A stretch of 64,000 bases of DNA, taken from NCBI RefSeq assembly GCF_019511525.1, contig NZ_JAEUAT010000024.1:1-64000 (forward strand), in the 5' to 3' direction. Below are positions 63,980 to 64,000 of this stretch, in pieces; positions within the stretch are counted from its first letter, which is position 1, and every line of letters begins with the position of its first letter. Under the pieces are notes generated by a model that was given only the letters and a program-made list of their open reading frames with translations, was not told the DNA's origin and did not search any database. The stretch comes from Rhizobium cauense. Its GTDB lineage: Bacteria > Pseudomonadota > Alphaproteobacteria > Rhizobiales > Rhizobiaceae. The position numbers were made by a program, and so were the translations under genes.

Positions 63980-64000
63980 TTACTTGGAAGCAGCGTCCGT
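63980..64000 (-). CDS. 3' end of an unidentified gene (cut by window edge)
   Basis: The last six codons of a minus-strand frame read TDAASK and then TAA, immediately before a clear terminator. This position supports a real gene end, but six residues are not enough to name the product. Confidence 0.4.
   Translation of the reverse strand, partial: TDAASK

Overview
The window is chromosomal DNA of an alphaproteobacterium, almost certainly a member of the Rhizobiaceae (Rhizobium / Neorhizobium / Agrobacterium / Sinorhizobium type). The evidence is high-GC coding sequence with strong third-position bias, a CtrA-ChpT-SciP cell-cycle cluster, an RpoH1-type sigma-32, an EipA (DUF1134) envelope protein, and rhizobial-style liv, urt and ure operons. 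No rRNA, tRNA, insertion sequence or CRISPR array could be recognised by eye.

Layout. 1-2844 (minus strand): manB and manC, making GDP-mannose; manC runs off the left edge. 3000-5394: uracil-DNA glycosylase, then a ring-cleaving dioxygenase and alpha/beta-hydrolase pair resembling MhqO/MhqD. 5568-13016: an exopolysaccharide operon (Wzz/BY-kinase-like co-polymerase, GT4 glycosyltransferase, GDP-mannose 3,5-epimerase, Wzx-like flippase, Wzy-like polymerase, WcaF-like acetyltransferase), facing a large SGNH hydrolase with a big inserted region. With manB/manC this suggests a polymer containing L-galactose or L-gulose. 15211-26187: housekeeping and envelope genes (GNAT, DMT exporter, purA, a large acidic membrane protein, rpoH, rluD, a TrmH/SpoU methyltransferase, a coiled-coil protein, eipA). 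26378-30111: the cell-cycle module chpT, a small receiver protein, ctrA, a FliJ-like gene, a YjdJ-type GNAT and sciP, with GANTC and CtrA-like sites in the control regions. 30511-33228: a LuxR-type regulator, an orphan phage-type DUF2793 gene and cysQ.

33587-39114 is a complete branched-chain amino acid ABC transporter (livHMGF, a small membrane protein, livK). After a 2-hydroxyacid dehydrogenase comes a nitrogen-scavenging block. It opens with a 1128-residue fusion of an NCS1-type permease, a cysteine cluster, a histidine kinase and a receiver, plus an overlapping LuxR-type response regulator (minus strand). The urea ABC transporter urtABCDE follows on the plus strand, then the urease operon ureD-A-(DUF1272)-B-(LprI-like)-(GT29-like protein)-C, a diguanylate cyclase gene, and ureEFG. 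Urea would be imported by Urt and hydrolysed by urease; the divergent permease-kinase is a plausible sensor for it.

58274-64000 (minus strand): a Crp/Fnr-type regulator with a perfect FNR-type palindrome upstream, an RND efflux pump pair (membrane-fusion protein plus HAE1-type transporter), and the last codons of another gene. The features I find most unusual are the permease-kinase fusion, the sialyltransferase-motif protein inside the urease operon, the split SGNH hydrolase, the GDP-L-galactose route in the polysaccharide locus, and the dense methylation/CtrA sites around ctrA and sciP. All functional calls are from reading translations and motifs; no database search was run.
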